This document shows positions 15,808 through 26,668 of a stretch of DNA of 64,000 nt, in pieces; position 1 is the stretch's first letter, and every line of letters starts with the position of its first letter. Below the pieces are notes generated by a model. The model was not told where the DNA came from, searched no databases, and saw only the letters and a program-made list of their open reading frames with translations. Source of the DNA: Rhynchopus sp. YZ270_cl-10 (taxonomy: Eukaryota > Euglenozoa > Diplonemea > Diplonemida > Diplonemidae); the NCBI GenBank assembly GCA_964035575.1, contig OZ037862.1, forward strand, positions 1,509,067 through 1,573,066. Reading direction: 5' to 3'. Made by a program: the position numbers and the translations under genes.

Positions 15808-17426
15808 CCCGGTGGTCCGGGTTTTGAGTGTTTTTAGTGTTTTCTTTTTCCCGGAGAGGGTTGGGGGGAGGTGATCAGGGGTCTCAGGGACCTCGAATCA
15901 AAACAGAGGTGTCTTGACAAAAAAGGCTCAAAGGTGCAGAGGTCTGTTTAGCCTTACAGCAAATCCTTTAAAAAGGAAAGGCCTTGAGACATAACATAAG
16001 AGGGTTTTGAGACAGACAGAGGGGCTCAACAAATAAGACCTTCCAGGACCCAAGTTTTTTCTAGCCCACAGCAACATAGGTAGAAAGAACATGAGAGGAA
16101 GAAGGGACTTACCTGCATGTGAGATGAAGAGGGAAATAGGCAGAGGAGAAGGAGGGGCTTTTGCACTTCAGGGGTTCTTGATGGTCAGGGCTGGGTTTCT
16201 TCTAGGTGGAGATTCCCATGGGTAGACCGAAAAGAGAGAGAGTAGGTTGAAGTGGAAAAGTTTGGGAGGACAATAAAGACAATAAAGACAATAAAGACAA
16301 TGTAAAACAGTTGAAAAACAATGACAATAACATACAGACAGACCAAGTGATGACCTCCCATGCCTCAGGGGCAAGGATGTTCAGCTGGTTCTGGATTAGT
16401 TTCCTGAATCTGGAGGGGGGGTGAGCGAATCATACAACCCTTCAGTATGGAAACGGAGTCTTGGGCAGGCCTGTGAAAAAGAGGAATAATGGAACAAAAG
16501 GACAAAGGTAGACAATATTAACAAGGGGGTGAATAAAATAAAATATAGAAAATATTAACAAACTAGACAAGGGGGTGAGGGGTGTGGATTAAAAATGGGG
16601 GTTGTGTTTTTGAATTTTCTGTACAAAATTGGATCTGTGCACAGGGGGCATTACCCCTCTAACAGCAAGGGTAAAGTTGAAAATAAAGGAAAGGAAAGTG
16701 CTTCTTTGAGGCACTATGACACTTTGACAATCTATTTTTTGAAAGTAAAGTAAAAAGAAGTGCATCCTGGTGGCACTTTGACACTGGCAGACATTCTATT
16801 CTATTGTGTCTACTGTTTCTATTCTAAATTCTAAAACACTGGCTGGGCGACCTCCTGGGAACACCTCACACAAAAATCAAAATGATAAATGACAAAATAA
16901 AAATGGGGAAAACCACGTTTTCGTACACATATTCTTTGCTTTGCTTTGCATTGTTTTGGTTTGCTTAGTTTGGTGTTGTTTTCTTTGTATCTCTTGTTTA
17001 TTGAAAGTCCTCATCAACCGCGTCGACATCGATGGAGCAAGCCGCAGCACAGGAAGTGGCAGACGGGTGGGCGGAGGGTGCGGTGTGGCCACTTCCTGTC
17101 TGGGCGTTCATTGCTGCTGGTGCGGTGGAGGAGTCAGAGGTGGACTGTGCGGCGGCGATGGGGGACTCGTCATCGCTCTCCATCATCACCTCTGCGGCAG
17201 TGTAGCGTCGTCCGAAGGGGGATGTGGGCTCAGCAGAACAGGAAGTGGCAGACTGGTGGGCGGAGGGTGCTGTGTGGCCACTTCCTGTCTGCGATGTTGT
17301 AGTGGGTGCCGTGGTGGAATAGACCCCATCTGGGTCTCGCCCTCGAGATCCTGGATCCAAAGCCAGCGTCACCGTCACCGTAGGGTCCCAAAGATTCGCC
17401 CTATCCCGAAAGCTCGTGTCGCCCCC
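15778..17426 (-). mobile_element. Poly(A)-tailed insertion, possibly a retroposed or LINE-derived segment
   Basis: A ~30-nt T run at 15778-15807 reads as a poly(A) tail on the minus strand, preceded by a small CCCGG-ACCA-CCGGG hairpin. Upstream lie about 1.2 kb of AT-rich sequence without clear genes and the exon-like frame at 16998-17426. ATAAAGACAATAAAGACAAT occurs both near 16271 and near 17509, so the segment may be composite. Family not recognised. Confidence 0.35.
16998..17426 (-). CDS. Uncertain terminal exon, Ser/Thr/Ala rich
   Basis: The minus strand shows an acceptor-like tract (AAACTTTTTTTTCAG) followed by an open frame of about 142 codons to a stop at 16998. The product (DTSFRDRANLWDPTVTVTLA...) contains two copies of a QTGSGHTAPSAH motif about 65 residues apart and ends in an acidic DAVDEDFQ. 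There is no ATG near the acceptor, so either an upstream exon is missing or this is a fragment. No family recognised. 17430-18380 shows no other convincing gene. Confidence 0.35.
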   Translation of the reverse strand, partial: GGDTSFRDRANLWDPTVTVTLALDPGSRGRDPDGVYSTTAPTTTSQTGSGHTAPSAHQSATSCSAEPTSPFGRRYTAAEVMMESDDESPIAAAQSTSDSSTAPAAMNAQTGSGHTAPSAHPSATSCAAACSIDVDAVDEDFQ

Positions 17427-17606
17427 TGAAAAAAAAGTTTTTTTTTCTCTTTTGTACTTGGTCTAGTTTTTTATGAGATTAGAAAGGAAAAAGGAAGAAA
17501 TGGAGAAGACAATAAAGACAATAAAATGAACAGGAAATGGAAAAGGAAAAAGGAAATGGAAAAAGGAAAAGGAAAAAATGATGACCAAAAATGGTCGGTG
17601 TTTCAA

Positions 17607-17664
17607 GTTTTGTATAAAAGGCGGGCGAAGAGTACGGAAGAGCCAACAGAATTTTATACAAAAC
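17607..17664. other. 13-bp perfect inverted repeat
   Basis: GTTTTGTATAAAA at 17607-17619 and its inverted copy at 17652-17664 enclose 32 bp with GGCGGGCGAAGAG. It might be a short terminal-inverted-repeat remnant or an RNA hairpin. Confidence 0.6.
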
Positions 17665-18380
17665 AAGAAACTGCATTATGTGTTTGTTTTTTATTCTTTT
17701 TAATCAATTTGAATACACAGGCGTCACACTTCTGGGGCAAAAAAAGGAAAAAAAAGAAGACCTAATCCTCCTTACTTAAAAGAAGGGAAGGGAGAATAAA
17801 AAACACATTGCCTTTGCTTTGTTGTCTGCAGAATGGTTTGTTTTAGTGCCTCCCCTGGAAAAAGAAAAATGGATTCCACTTGGTAAAAATAGCACACCTG
17901 TTGAACACACGTCAGGCCAGGAACAGAAGAAAAACAAGACTTCCACGAATGGAAGCAAAAGAAAAGTGTGGTGAAAAAACCCTTTTGGCCAAGGTGGCCT
18001 TGACTCTGTCTACAAACTTTGGGGATGAATGAAAAAATGACACTGAATAAATAACAGAGAGTGGGCGGGTAAGCCACTTCTCCGAGCTAAACACAAAGTA
18101 AACACCCTCCACCCATCTGATCCCGCCCACAAACACAAACAATCACAACAGAGAACAAGACAGGCAGAGGATGACCAGGGTAGGTTTTACTTGGACAGCG
18201 AACCTCTGCCTTGATACTTCACACGCTCAGCAGACGAGTTGCCACAACTCTCCAGACCTGCTGCGAACAGGCCTGCACCTTTCACCGCATTTCGCTTCAT
18301 GCCCCTCATCTGGCGCACTACTGACGGGGGACGCCCCATGTAGGCACATCGGTAGGATTTCGTCTTAACATAGTTTTTTG

Positions 18381-18424
18381 TGTAAAAAAAAATGAACCCC
18401 GTAAAAAAAAATGAACCCCAAAAA
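18381..18424. repeat. Two copies of a 19-bp A-rich unit
   Basis: GTAAAAAAAAATGAACCCC twice. It resembles the 17-18-bp unit GTAAAAAATGGTCCCCT found at the retrotransposon junctions near 37.9 and 41.7 kb. Next to it (18487-18512) is a copied piece of the 401-bp satellite. Confidence 0.75.
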
Positions 18425-18549
18425 AAGTGTCATCACGTTTCCATGGAAGTGTCACAAGAACGACAGGTTTTTTAGCCCGTCACCAAATATTTTCACCAAA
18501 AAATCGTCATTTCCCATTCATTTCCCATCCACTAAAAGGCCTCTAGGAA

Positions 18550-18552
<3 letters not shown>

Positions 18553-18615
<63 letters not shown>

Positions 18616-21600
18616 GCTCGACTTTTTTTTGTTCCACATCAAACTGGACAGGGCAAGGGGGGTACGTTTATAATGCACATGAAAGGCGCTTGGTCCGAGC
18701 GAAGCGAGGGCCAAAAGTCTTACAATCAGTACATGTGCCGGTTTAGTTAGAACGAGGCACAAAAGTGAATTAAACGAGGGAGATATTTGTCATCAGCATG
18801 TCGCCCTATTATGTATCGTTGTTTGCCGAGCGAAGCGAGGCATACAACTATATTTAGCTCTATGACAATTTGGGATAAAGGAGGGGTGAACATTAACACG
18901 GGAGAGGCAGGGGTGAATATAGACTGTCCAGTCTGTGTGGTTTTGCTGTATTTCCAGTATTGGTGCCCAGCTGGTTCTGGAGGGGAGGAAGGGGCGGGAT
19001 GGGGCTTTCTTTTTACAATACGAAGTTCCTTTCTTGTTACTTTTGTTTTGTCTCTTGTAGTCTTTTTTGTTTGGATGATTAACGCCAGTAGCGACCCCCC
19101 ATGGAACTCGTAGGGGATGGGGTGGGGGAAAAAATCTCCGTCGCTTACTCCTAGGCCGACGCCCACAGACAAACCGCCTCCTTGGCTTACTCCTGACGTT
19201 TTCTGTGAGGGGGAAGATTTGGAATTTACATACAAGGGGCTTGACACCAGGGGGATTACACACATGTATCTAATGGGAGGGGTTGGGGGTAAAAAGGAAA
19301 CAGGGAACTAAACAGGTGTTGCTACACACAAAAGTTGGGGTGGGGGAAAATAACAGAGAAGGGAAGGGCAACAGTGCCCACATAAACCACAATCACAACC
19401 AATCGCGAGGCCCTTCTATTTGAAGGTCGCCTCCATCATCAGCACCAGGACCGCCCTAAGCGCCCCGTACTGACTCGTCTGCCGTCCTCCGACGCGCCCC
19501 AGCTCCTCCCGCTGATCCCACCACGCGTCCAGCGCCTCGTACGCCACCTCCGGTGCCAAGGGAGTCATTCCCTCTCGCCTGGTCCCTCCCCTGGGGAAGA
19601 AGCAGTCCGCCCACTCTTCGACATTTCTCGGCACCCTGTCCCCTTCCTTCTGGCTGTGTGGGACTAACCCTTTCGCCTCCACATCCGACCCTCGCGAGAT
19701 AGGGGGAGAAGGCCGCCTTGCTGTGGTCTCCGCAGACCTGTCCTCCACTACACCGGAGCGACGAGTGTGGTTCCCCTGCGCCCGCCGCGAAGTCCCAAGG
19801 GTGGTCAGCTTCGTCCTTCTTTCCGCGTGGGACTTAGCCGTCCATCCACCAGTCTTCGCTGAACCCAAGTGGTGGTCACCAGTCAGAGCTGTTGGTGTGG
19901 TGTTGTAGCTCTGCTCTGATGGCCCCCAGACGAAGGATTCTGCTGCGGTTGCGGTGTTGTTGTCCATGGTGGTGTCGTGGTCGGCGCAGTCGGCGGAATC
20001 CTCCTCATCCATAACCTCCTCCTTCACCTCCGTTGCCGCGTCCTGTGGGGGAGCTGGGTTGCTGTTGTAGTAGCTACCTCCCACTGTCTGCGATGTTGTC
20101 GGCTGAACTGGCTGAACTGGCTGAACTGGCTTTGCCCTCAGCACACACTTTGCGTTGGCGCTCCCACATCCCTCACACCATGTGCGCTCGCAGGAACTAC
20201 AAAACCAGTGGGGGACACTACATTCGGTGATGAGTGCGCAGTTTTCGCACGTGAGCAATTCCCCCTGTCTCCCCGGGCGCTCCTCCATCCGTGACAGCGC
20301 TCCGGTGCTGTGGCACTGCATCTCTGGAAGGGGGGTGTCGGGGGCAAGGCTTCGCAGATATGCAAACGTGTTGTCTGTCATGCATAACGGCGAGAAGTGG
20401 CCAGCCTCGTGAGCTCCTGTGTGCAGCACTGCTACGGCCCCGTTCGACTTGCTGGCTGGTCTATGGATGTGCACCTTAGAGTCCGATGACACGACCGCCA
20501 CAATGACTACCTGCAAAGCCCGTGCCAGACCCGCCAGTGCTGTCTGGTCCGCCCACGACCTGCGATCCCTGTTCCCTGCCAGGCTCATCCATCGCACCCA
20601 GGTCGCGAGGTCGGGCATCGCATTTCTCGCCAGGTCAGCATCTCTCTTCACTCTCTCCACCGCCAGGGACCGAAGGGTCGACGATGTCACCACCTTCCAG
20701 CTCCGCACTGACCAGCACACTGCGTCGAACGCACAGTCTCCTACTCGGAACGGCACGGGCACCTGCGGTCGGGACAGCCCCCACTTCACCAAGTTGGCCT
20801 CCAGTTCGCTGTGGGGGGTTGGGTCCTGTGCTGCTGTCTCTGGCGCCGTTTCCTTCTCGTTGCCTGTCTCTGGCTCCTCCTCCGCACTCACCCTGATGTC
20901 TCCCTGGTGGTCGTCTGTCACTTCCAGGTTAGGTAGATGGTCGGGGGGCAAGCGTATCAAGTCCCCCTCTTCCGGGTCGACGGTGGGATCTAAGTCCACA
21001 CGCTCTCGCAGAGGACCCCTCAGGCAACCAGTCAGAGACCCTCGATCCGTCGCGGCCTTCCCGATCTGTCGCTGCAGCGTCGTCCCTAGCCCCCAATTCC
21101 ACCTCTGTGACATCTCCACTCTGTTCCCAAGCTTCCTGTCCGCTGCGAAACGGAGCATCTGCTGCCATATCGACGCCGCCGCGGGTCCCAGACCTCCTGT
21201 GGTCTCCAGGGCGAAGGGTGTGAACGCCAGCCGCTCCGCCGCACACGCGTCACCATGCTTCTTCCTCTTGGCAGTTTCCGCCTTCGTCGCCGCGTACCCC
21301 TTCGCGACTGCGGCACCCTGCACCATCGACGCTGACGTCGGCGTCCACACAGTCACATCGATAGCTCGTCCTCTCGACTCCCCGACCCCTGTGGACAGCA
21401 GAATGTCAGCGGGCTTGTTGTTGCCCAGGATGAGGTGGTTGGGTTCCAGGATGGGGCTCAGACCTGCCTCATTTGCTGCTCCATACACATAATCGCGTAC
21501 TGAGTTATGTCGCAGTATACGATGCCCACCCATTCTGCAGGCGAAGATGTGGTCCCCCCTGGTGTCCATGGGCTGGTTGCATTGCCTGCATGAGACACCC

Positions 21601-24600
21601 TCCGCGTATATGGGGAGGTGGAGGCGGAGTCTGGCTGCGGCCTTGAATGCAATCGGAGGGATGTAGTGCTCCCAGGTGGGGGGTGCAGTAAGCCAGGACC
21701 CTGCTTGGGGGAGGGCCAGAGAATTGAGACGCGCCTTGTCGTACGCATCACCCTTGACGAAGAGGTCCCGCAATTGTTCCTCCAGGATCCCTGCAGACAG
21801 ATCACGTTGACGCAGGGGGACGGCTGGCTGCAGCTTGGGGTCAATCCTAGCACCTTCAGCCACTTGCTCGTTGTACAGCGTTGCCGTCCGTTCCCATCCT
21901 TCGGCGTCCCAGGTGAAGCTGGGGTCCAGTTCGGTGCACAGTTGGTGCAGGCCGCTCCTTGCTCCCATGGCTGCTGCAGTCCAGTGGTCGCGGATGCGGC
22001 GCACGCCCATGCCCCCTACCCTACATGGCAGTGCGGCCTGTCTCCGTGCTTCTTCCGGCAGGCCTCCATCCTCATCACCAAAAAGCGCGGCCAGGGCAGC
22101 GTCTACCTCCTTGTCGTACTGGCTGAGGTACTTGTGGGTGCACGCGTGACCAATGGCTCTCATGTAGAAAACCATGCGTGCAAACCCCTCGCACTGACGG
22201 AGTAATGTCAGTCCAGCCTGCGAGTCAGACACCTTCTGCAGCAGACGCAGTTGCACCGCGAATTCCTCCACCTTCTTCTCCATGTACGCTTCGCAGTACT
22301 CGTCGTCCCCGATTGGCGCCCCCAGGAACGCAAAGCCTCCATACTTCACGCTCATCACTTTTCCTTCACAGGCTGAGCAAGTCTCCGCCAAGTCAGTGGT
22401 GTGGCTGCACACGGGGAGGCCAGCTCTGTCCAGGTCCAACGGAGTCTGCTGTCCTAGGGCGATGACTTCACACTTTGACAGCTTCACCTTCAGCCCCAGC
22501 TCCGCACTGCGTGTCCTCACTAACTCCAGCGCTCGAGCCACCGCCTCTGGGTTCCCCATGATCGTCCCATCATCGAGGTACCAGATGCTACAGTCGATGC
22601 CCTGGACTGCACGCACTTCGTCTGTCAGTGCTTTGATCCCCAGGGAGAAGAGTAGGGGCCCTGCGGGGTCGCCTTGCTGCGCGCCTCTGGTGGATGGGAT
22701 CATCTCGTCACCATACACTAGCCCGGTGTGGGAGTTGTAGCACCATTCGACCCACGGTGAAATGGACGGGAGATATTTCCTTGTGGCTTCCAGAAAAGTC
22801 TTGCGAAAGATGCTGTTGAATGCGTTCTCGTAGTCAATCTGTACGATCACTTTGTCGCTCCCCTGGTGTCGTTTTGCGTATGCTGCCACAACCATTGTCG
22901 CCGCTTCCAGTCCACCGTCCACCGCCACCCCAACTTGTCTCCCTGGCAGCAGCACTCCTCGTGCCTTTTCCCTCACAGACGCCACCTCGATCTTGCTCAC
23001 GACTCGCCGAAGTGTGTTGCCTGCAGAGATGGGGCGGACGTCGCCTTGGTCACCCTTCTTTAACGCCACCAGAGTAGCTCCTGCCATGAACATAGCTGTC
23101 TCGGAGGGGGCTTTCCCGCGTCGCAGCAGGTCCAGGACTTGCGTCATCAGTGGCAAGATGTTCAGGTCCGGGTGTTTGACCATCCACCCCTTGAGGTGAT
23201 CCCCGCGCAGACCAAAGGGACCTGGAGCAGAGCCCTTTGCCATGCTATTTATGGCTTTGAGGGCGGCGATCGGCTTCAGCGGCTCGGAAGCAATTTCCGG
23301 CAGAGAAGTGGCAGGTTGGGGTTCCTCATGGGGGTGCTTTCTGCGGAGGATGTCTGTGGATTCCTCAGTACGCTCTGCCAGCCCACCCTTGTGGAGGCGG
23401 CTCATCCCTGCTGCCATCCTCCCATTCCGCACCTCCCGGACCATCGCCTTCTCCCTTTCTTCCCACGTTGGTTCCTTCCGCTCCTTCTCCTTCTTCGTAC
23501 CGCCTGTGCGATTCGCAGCTGCTCGCCACATTGCTGCGATCTCACCTTCTCTCCACTCATCCACATCCTTCTGCCGCAAGACTGCCACCTTCGTCTTGAG
23601 GTGCTTCCCACCTCGCTTCGCCGGTAGGACCAGCTTCGCGAACATGCACAAACGTTTCCAGCTTGCCTCATCGCCAACTGCGGCCACATCCTCAAGTGCC
23701 TGGGTGAACTCCACAGCGGCTGGACGGTCGATGCTCGTGGGGATCGCATCTGTTGTCCTGATGGGGATTTGAGCTATCTCCCACCACTCCGGCAAGTCAA
23801 CGTCGTCTGCCTTTTCCACTGCGGTGCGTTCCCTGGGTGTGGGCTTTGCGATCGCCTTTACCAGTTTCGCACACTGAAGACATGTCTCCTTCGATGCCGA
23901 CCGTATCCCCCCACACGCTTCACACTGTCCTAACCCCAACTTGTTGAGGGTGTCGTGGGGGATGTGGTCGCCGGAAGACAGGTGTGCACCGATGTGTGTG
24001 CGCAGGCCGGGAACAGAGAAGGGCTGGGGACGGTGTAGACTGCTTCCGTTGCAACACGGAACAGGGCAGAAGAGCCTCGGTGCATCAGCCCCCAGAGGAG
24101 AAGGCGACTCCTTCGTCATGGCAGGGATGGGTGTTGCTGTTAGGCCTTTCGGGTCAAGCTCTGCGAAGGGGGCCGACTGGACCATTGCCAGGGCGTTCTT
24201 TGGGTCCATTTGCACTTCCTCATAGTGATTATTGAGGAGTGAAACTACCCTGACGCGGCGGTCTTTCTGCGTCCGCAAGTCTTTCGATGAGGCTGCGGGG
24301 TTGATCGTCACCACTGGATTCGGCCCAGGCTGCACTACCGCTATCGTGGTGGACCATGCATTTGCTGCCAGGTGTAGGGTGAGGTGGTTGCCCCACACCT
24401 CAGGGTTGGTGAGGCCGTCAATGAAGCTTGACAGCTGTGCCTCGGTCTCGAAGTAGCGTCTGAGACCGGTCTTCACCTTCGTGACCCGCGCTCTGTCAGC
24501 CAGCTCAGTGCGTGCTTTGCTGACATCCAAGTACAGCGCGTTCTTCTTACCCAGTAAGGCCACGTACATGCACTCGCCGTTGGCTGCGTTCGGCACCCTC

Positions 24601-26668
24601 TTCCCCCCATGCACCTCGAGGAATGCGTCAAGGTTTGCCGCCTCCTCCGGGTTGATGTCCCCGTCTGCTCCACCTGCCAGCGCCCCGGGCCCCAGGCTTA
24701 TGCTCTGAGGTGACAGCTCCCACCCGTCCCCTGTCCCCGCCGGTCGCCTCAACCTCTGCATGAAAACCCACACCCTGCTGGCAAGTACTCGCAACCACAG
24801 CCTCCCGCTACGTGCTCTGTATCGGCCCTGTAGGAGCCCCTTCCTCAGCAGCACACTCAGCAGCTCTGCGTCCCGGATCAGTGCACAACCCAAAGCCCGT
24901 GGCGCCGATCTCCCAAGCTCATACCCCACGCAAACCAGAGCCCAGATGGCCACCCACTGCAAAGCCACTCTCACAACGGCTGCCCTTATCCTGCGGAAAA
25001 GTTGAGAGGGCGGACGCTTGCATGGCGCCTTGCGCCGACGGAACCTGCTCGCCTGTGCCTTGGTCCAGTTCAAGGACCTGTGACCTCGGCGCGTCCTCCT
25101 GGTCCCCCTCCTACCCACCAGCCACAATATGAGGTGACTGAGGGTAGGGGCGCGTCTGTCCTTCCACATGTCCAGGACCGCGAAAGACACAAACACACCC
25201 CACTCAGGTGCCTCGGCTACCCAGCGGGGGTCTGGTCGGCGCAGAGAAGAAAGGCGTTCCCAAAGGATGCTCCACCAGTCAAACCCAAGCCCATGTTCTG
25301 CACGCCCCATGTGAACATTGGGGGTGATAAAGGTCCCCCACACCCGTAACGTCACACAGTAACTCTGTCCTTCTCGCCCCGCAAGGCTGGCCCCGAACAC
25401 CAGCATACCTCGCTCACCCCCACCTACAGTGTTGTTGCTGCAGTTGCTGCTGCTGCTGTTGCTGTTGCTGTCGGTGCTGCTGCAGGTGCTGCTGATGCTG
25501 TTGTTGTTGCTGGTGTTACGGTTGTTGTTGTAGTTGCTGTTGTTGCTGCTGATACTGTCCGCCCGCACATCCTGTGTCCGCCCGCGCATCCGCTGTCTGC
25601 CACCGTTGTTGTAGTTGCTGTTGTTGCTGCTGATGCTGTCCGCCCGCACATCTAGTGTCCACCCGCGCATCCACTGTCTGCCACTGTTGTTGTAGTTGTT
25701 GTTGTTGTTGCTGCTGATGCTGCCCGCCCGCACATCTAGTGTCCGCCCGCGCCTCCACTGTCTGCCACTGTTGTTGTAGTTGCTGTTGTTGCTGCTGATG
25801 CTGTCCGCCCGCACATCTAGTGTCCGCCCACGCATCCAGTGTCTGCCACCGTTGTTGTAGTTGTTGTTGTTGTTGCTGCTATCAAAGCTGCAGCCGCTTG
25901 GGTTGTTGGGCACAGGCCTCTTTTTGGGGTAATAATGGGGGGGAATGGGGGTGCACCTGCAGCTTCTGTAGCCGCTGCACATGAAGCCCTTGCGGCCATT
26001 GCTGCAGGTGTAGATGTTGCTGGTGTGGTTGTTGGAGCCGCTATTGTTGCAGTAGACGCTGCCATAGAGGCCATCACTCCAGTCATGGCTGCTCATGTTG
26101 CTGCAGCGAGAACGTGGTACCTGAGAGTGCTGAGTTGGTGTTGAGGAGCCCACTCGCGATACGTGCCTGCCGCAACCGTGGGAGGTACTGATGTTGATGG
26201 CAGTGCTCCTGCTCACGATGCTGCTGCTCATGCTGCTGCTGCTCATGCTGCTGCTGCACATGCTGCTGCTGCTCATGCTGCTGCTCATGCTGCTCCTGCT
26301 CATGCTGCTGCTGCTGCGCATGTTGCTCATGTTGCTGCACCAGCTTCGGCTGTCACCCCCGCCATCATCCATGGCTCCACACAGGAGCACCATAGCCCAA
26401 AGCTGGGCACTCCACCTGCACATCTTCACCACCAAGAAAACAAAAAAGTCAAAACAGTAAAAAACAAAAGGACAAGGAAGACAAAATACACGTCTCTACC
26501 TGCACTTCGCCAGAGAGGAACTACTCACCGGCCTTCTCTCTGCCCAGGACACGCCACTAGGAGGCGACAGGTAGGACCCACACAAGGGGGAAAACAAGTG
26601 GGGGAAAGGGGATAAGGGGAGAAGCAAAGGACAAGATGGGGTAGTGTGTAGCAAAACGTGTGTGCCCC
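18553..26668 (-). mobile_element. RLE-type non-LTR retrotransposon, element 1 (about 8.1 kb)
   Basis: A single long gene, a 5' leader of ~245 bp, a 3' leader of ~800 bp and a 61-nt poly(A) tail (T run 18553-18613). It appears full length and its gene is open throughout. Its 5' end begins directly after the poly(A) tail of element 2. The 3' terminus shares with element 2 the order GTACCCCC..., CTGTC, GATGT.GA, an A run and (G)CGAGCCTA just before the tail, probably the signal used by its reverse transcriptase. The 3' flank contains satellite-like DNA. Confidence 0.88.
19416..26423 (-). CDS. Non-LTR retrotransposon polyprotein: OTU - zinc finger - RT - RLE - OTU - zinc finger
   Basis: 2335 residues from the first ATG (26423). 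Residues 1-360: hydrophobic start, then Ser/Met and Asn/Tyr low complexity with a ~27-residue repeat (GRQWMRGRTLDVRA). About 500-540: a hydrophobic, possibly membrane segment. 613-733: OTU-like protease fold (NGECMYVAL ... NNHYEEV). 783-860: C2H2 finger plus CEAC/CLQC pair. 1040-1325: reverse transcriptase with IDYENAFNS, RGAQQGDPAGPLLFSLG and YLDDG. 1609-1692: restriction-like endonuclease, C-x2-C...GDH..C...RHN, PADIL and DVTV. 1892-2012: second OTU-like domain (GDCAFDAV ... GHFSPL). 2058-2090: Cys-rich finger CENC...CSSCERTWCEGCG. RLE and RT act together in target-primed reverse transcription. Cysteine protease domains are known in some non-LTR lineages (NeSL, Dualen); two in one protein is unusual. 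All listed RT and RLE motifs are intact, so it may be active. Confidence 0.88.
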   Translation of the reverse strand: MCRWSAQLWAMVLLCGAMDDGGGDSRSWCSNMSNMRSSSSMSRSSMSSSMSSSSMCSSSMSSSSMSSSIVSRSTAINISTSHGCGRHVSRVGSSTPTQHSQVPRSRCSNMSSHDWSDGLYGSVYCNNSGSNNHTSNIYTCSNGRKGFMCSGYRSCRCTPIPPHYYPKKRPVPNNPSGCSFDSSNNNNNYNNGGRHWMRGRTLDVRADSISSNNSNYNNSGRQWRRGRTLDVRAGSISSNNNNNYNNSGRQWMRGWTLDVRADSISSNNSNYNNGGRQRMRGRTQDVRADSISSNNSNYNNNRNTSNNNSISSTCSSTDSNSNSSSSNCSNNTVGGGERGMLVFGASLAGREGQSYCVTLRVWGTFITPNVHMGRAEHGLGFDWWSILWERLSSLRRPDPRWVAEAPEWGVFVSFAVLDMWKDRRAPTLSHLILWLVGRRGTRRTRRGHRSLNWTKAQASRFRRRKAPCKRPPSQLFRRIRAAVVRVALQWVAIWALVCVGYELGRSAPRALGCALIRDAELLSVLLRKGLLQGRYRARSGRLWLRVLASRVWVFMQRLRRPAGTGDGWELSPQSISLGPGALAGGADGDINPEEAANLDAFLEVHGGKRVPNAANGECMYVALLGKKNALYLDVSKARTELADRARVTKVKTGLRRYFETEAQLSSFIDGLTNPEVWGNHLTLHLAANAWSTTIAVVQPGPNPVVTINPAASSKDLRTQKDRRVRVVSLLNNHYEEVQMDPKNALAMVQSAPFAELDPKGLTATPIPAMTKESPSPLGADAPRLFCPVPCCNGSSLHRPQPFSVPGLRTHIGAHLSSGDHIPHDTLNKLGLGQCEACGGIRSASKETCLQCAKLVKAIAKPTPRERTAVEKADDVDLPEWWEIAQIPIRTTDAIPTSIDRPAAVEFTQALEDVAAVGDEASWKRLCMFAKLVLPAKRGGKHLKTKVAVLRQKDVDEWREGEIAAMWRAAANRTGGTKKEKERKEPTWEEREKAMVREVRNGRMAAGMSRLHKGGLAERTEESTDILRRKHPHEEPQPATSLPEIASEPLKPIAALKAINSMAKGSAPGPFGLRGDHLKGWMVKHPDLNILPLMTQVLDLLRRGKAPSETAMFMAGATLVALKKGDQGDVRPISAGNTLRRVVSKIEVASVREKARGVLLPGRQVGVAVDGGLEAATMVVAAYAKRHQGSDKVIVQIDYENAFNSIFRKTFLEATRKYLPSISPWVEWCYNSHTGLVYGDEMIPSTRGAQQGDPAGPLLFSLGIKALTDEVRAVQGIDCSIWYLDDGTIMGNPEAVARALELVRTRSAELGLKVKLSKCEVIALGQQTPLDLDRAGLPVCSHTTDLAETCSACEGKVMSVKYGGFAFLGAPIGDDEYCEAYMEKKVEEFAVQLRLLQKVSDSQAGLTLLRQCEGFARMVFYMRAIGHACTHKYLSQYDKEVDAALAALFGDEDGGLPEEARRQAALPCRVGGMGVRRIRDHWTAAAMGARSGLHQLCTELDPSFTWDAEGWERTATLYNEQVAEGARIDPKLQPAVPLRQRDLSAGILEEQLRDLFVKGDAYDKARLNSLALPQAGSWLTAPPTWEHYIPPIAFKAAARLRLHLPIYAEGVSCRQCNQPMDTRGDHIFACRMGGHRILRHNSVRDYVYGAANEAGLSPILEPNHLILGNNKPADILLSTGVGESRGRAIDVTVWTPTSASMVQGAAVAKGYAATKAETAKRKKHGDACAAERLAFTPFALETTGGLGPAAASIWQQMLRFAADRKLGNRVEMSQRWNWGLGTTLQRQIGKAATDRGSLTGCLRGPLRERVDLDPTVDPEEGDLIRLPPDHLPNLEVTDDHQGDIRVSAEEEPETGNEKETAPETAAQDPTPHSELEANLVKWGLSRPQVPVPFRVGDCAFDAVCWSVRSWKVVTSSTLRSLAVERVKRDADLARNAMPDLATWVRWMSLAGNRDRRSWADQTALAGLARALQVVIVAVVSSDSKVHIHRPASKSNGAVAVLHTGAHEAGHFSPLCMTDNTFAYLRSLAPDTPLPEMQCHSTGALSRMEERPGRQGELLTCENCALITECSVPHWFCSSCERTWCEGCGSANAKCVLRAKPVQPVQPVQPTTSQTVGGSYYNSNPAPPQDAATEVKEEVMDEEDSADCADHDTTMDNNTATAAESFVWGPSEQSYNTTPTALTGDHHLGSAKTGGWTAKSHAERRTKLTTLGTSRRAQGNHTRRSGVVEDRSAETTARRPSPPISRGSDVEAKGLVPHSQKEGDRVPRNVEEWADCFFPRGGTRREGMTPLAPEVAYEALDAWWDQREELGRVGGRQTSQYGALRAVLVLMMEATFK

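Noticed and set aside
16100-16125. Perfect CAG|GTAAGT donor on the minus strand near 16112, and CAG|GTAAGC near 27230
   Set aside because: They match the general eukaryotic donor but not the U1 of this window (ACATACCTT, favouring AAG|GTATGT), and no coding frame is joined by using them.
19723-26615. Many 60-360-codon plus-strand frames opposite element 1
   Set aside because: They are antisense shadows in a GC-rich gene; none shows family motifs, whereas the minus frame holds RT, RLE and OTU-like domains.
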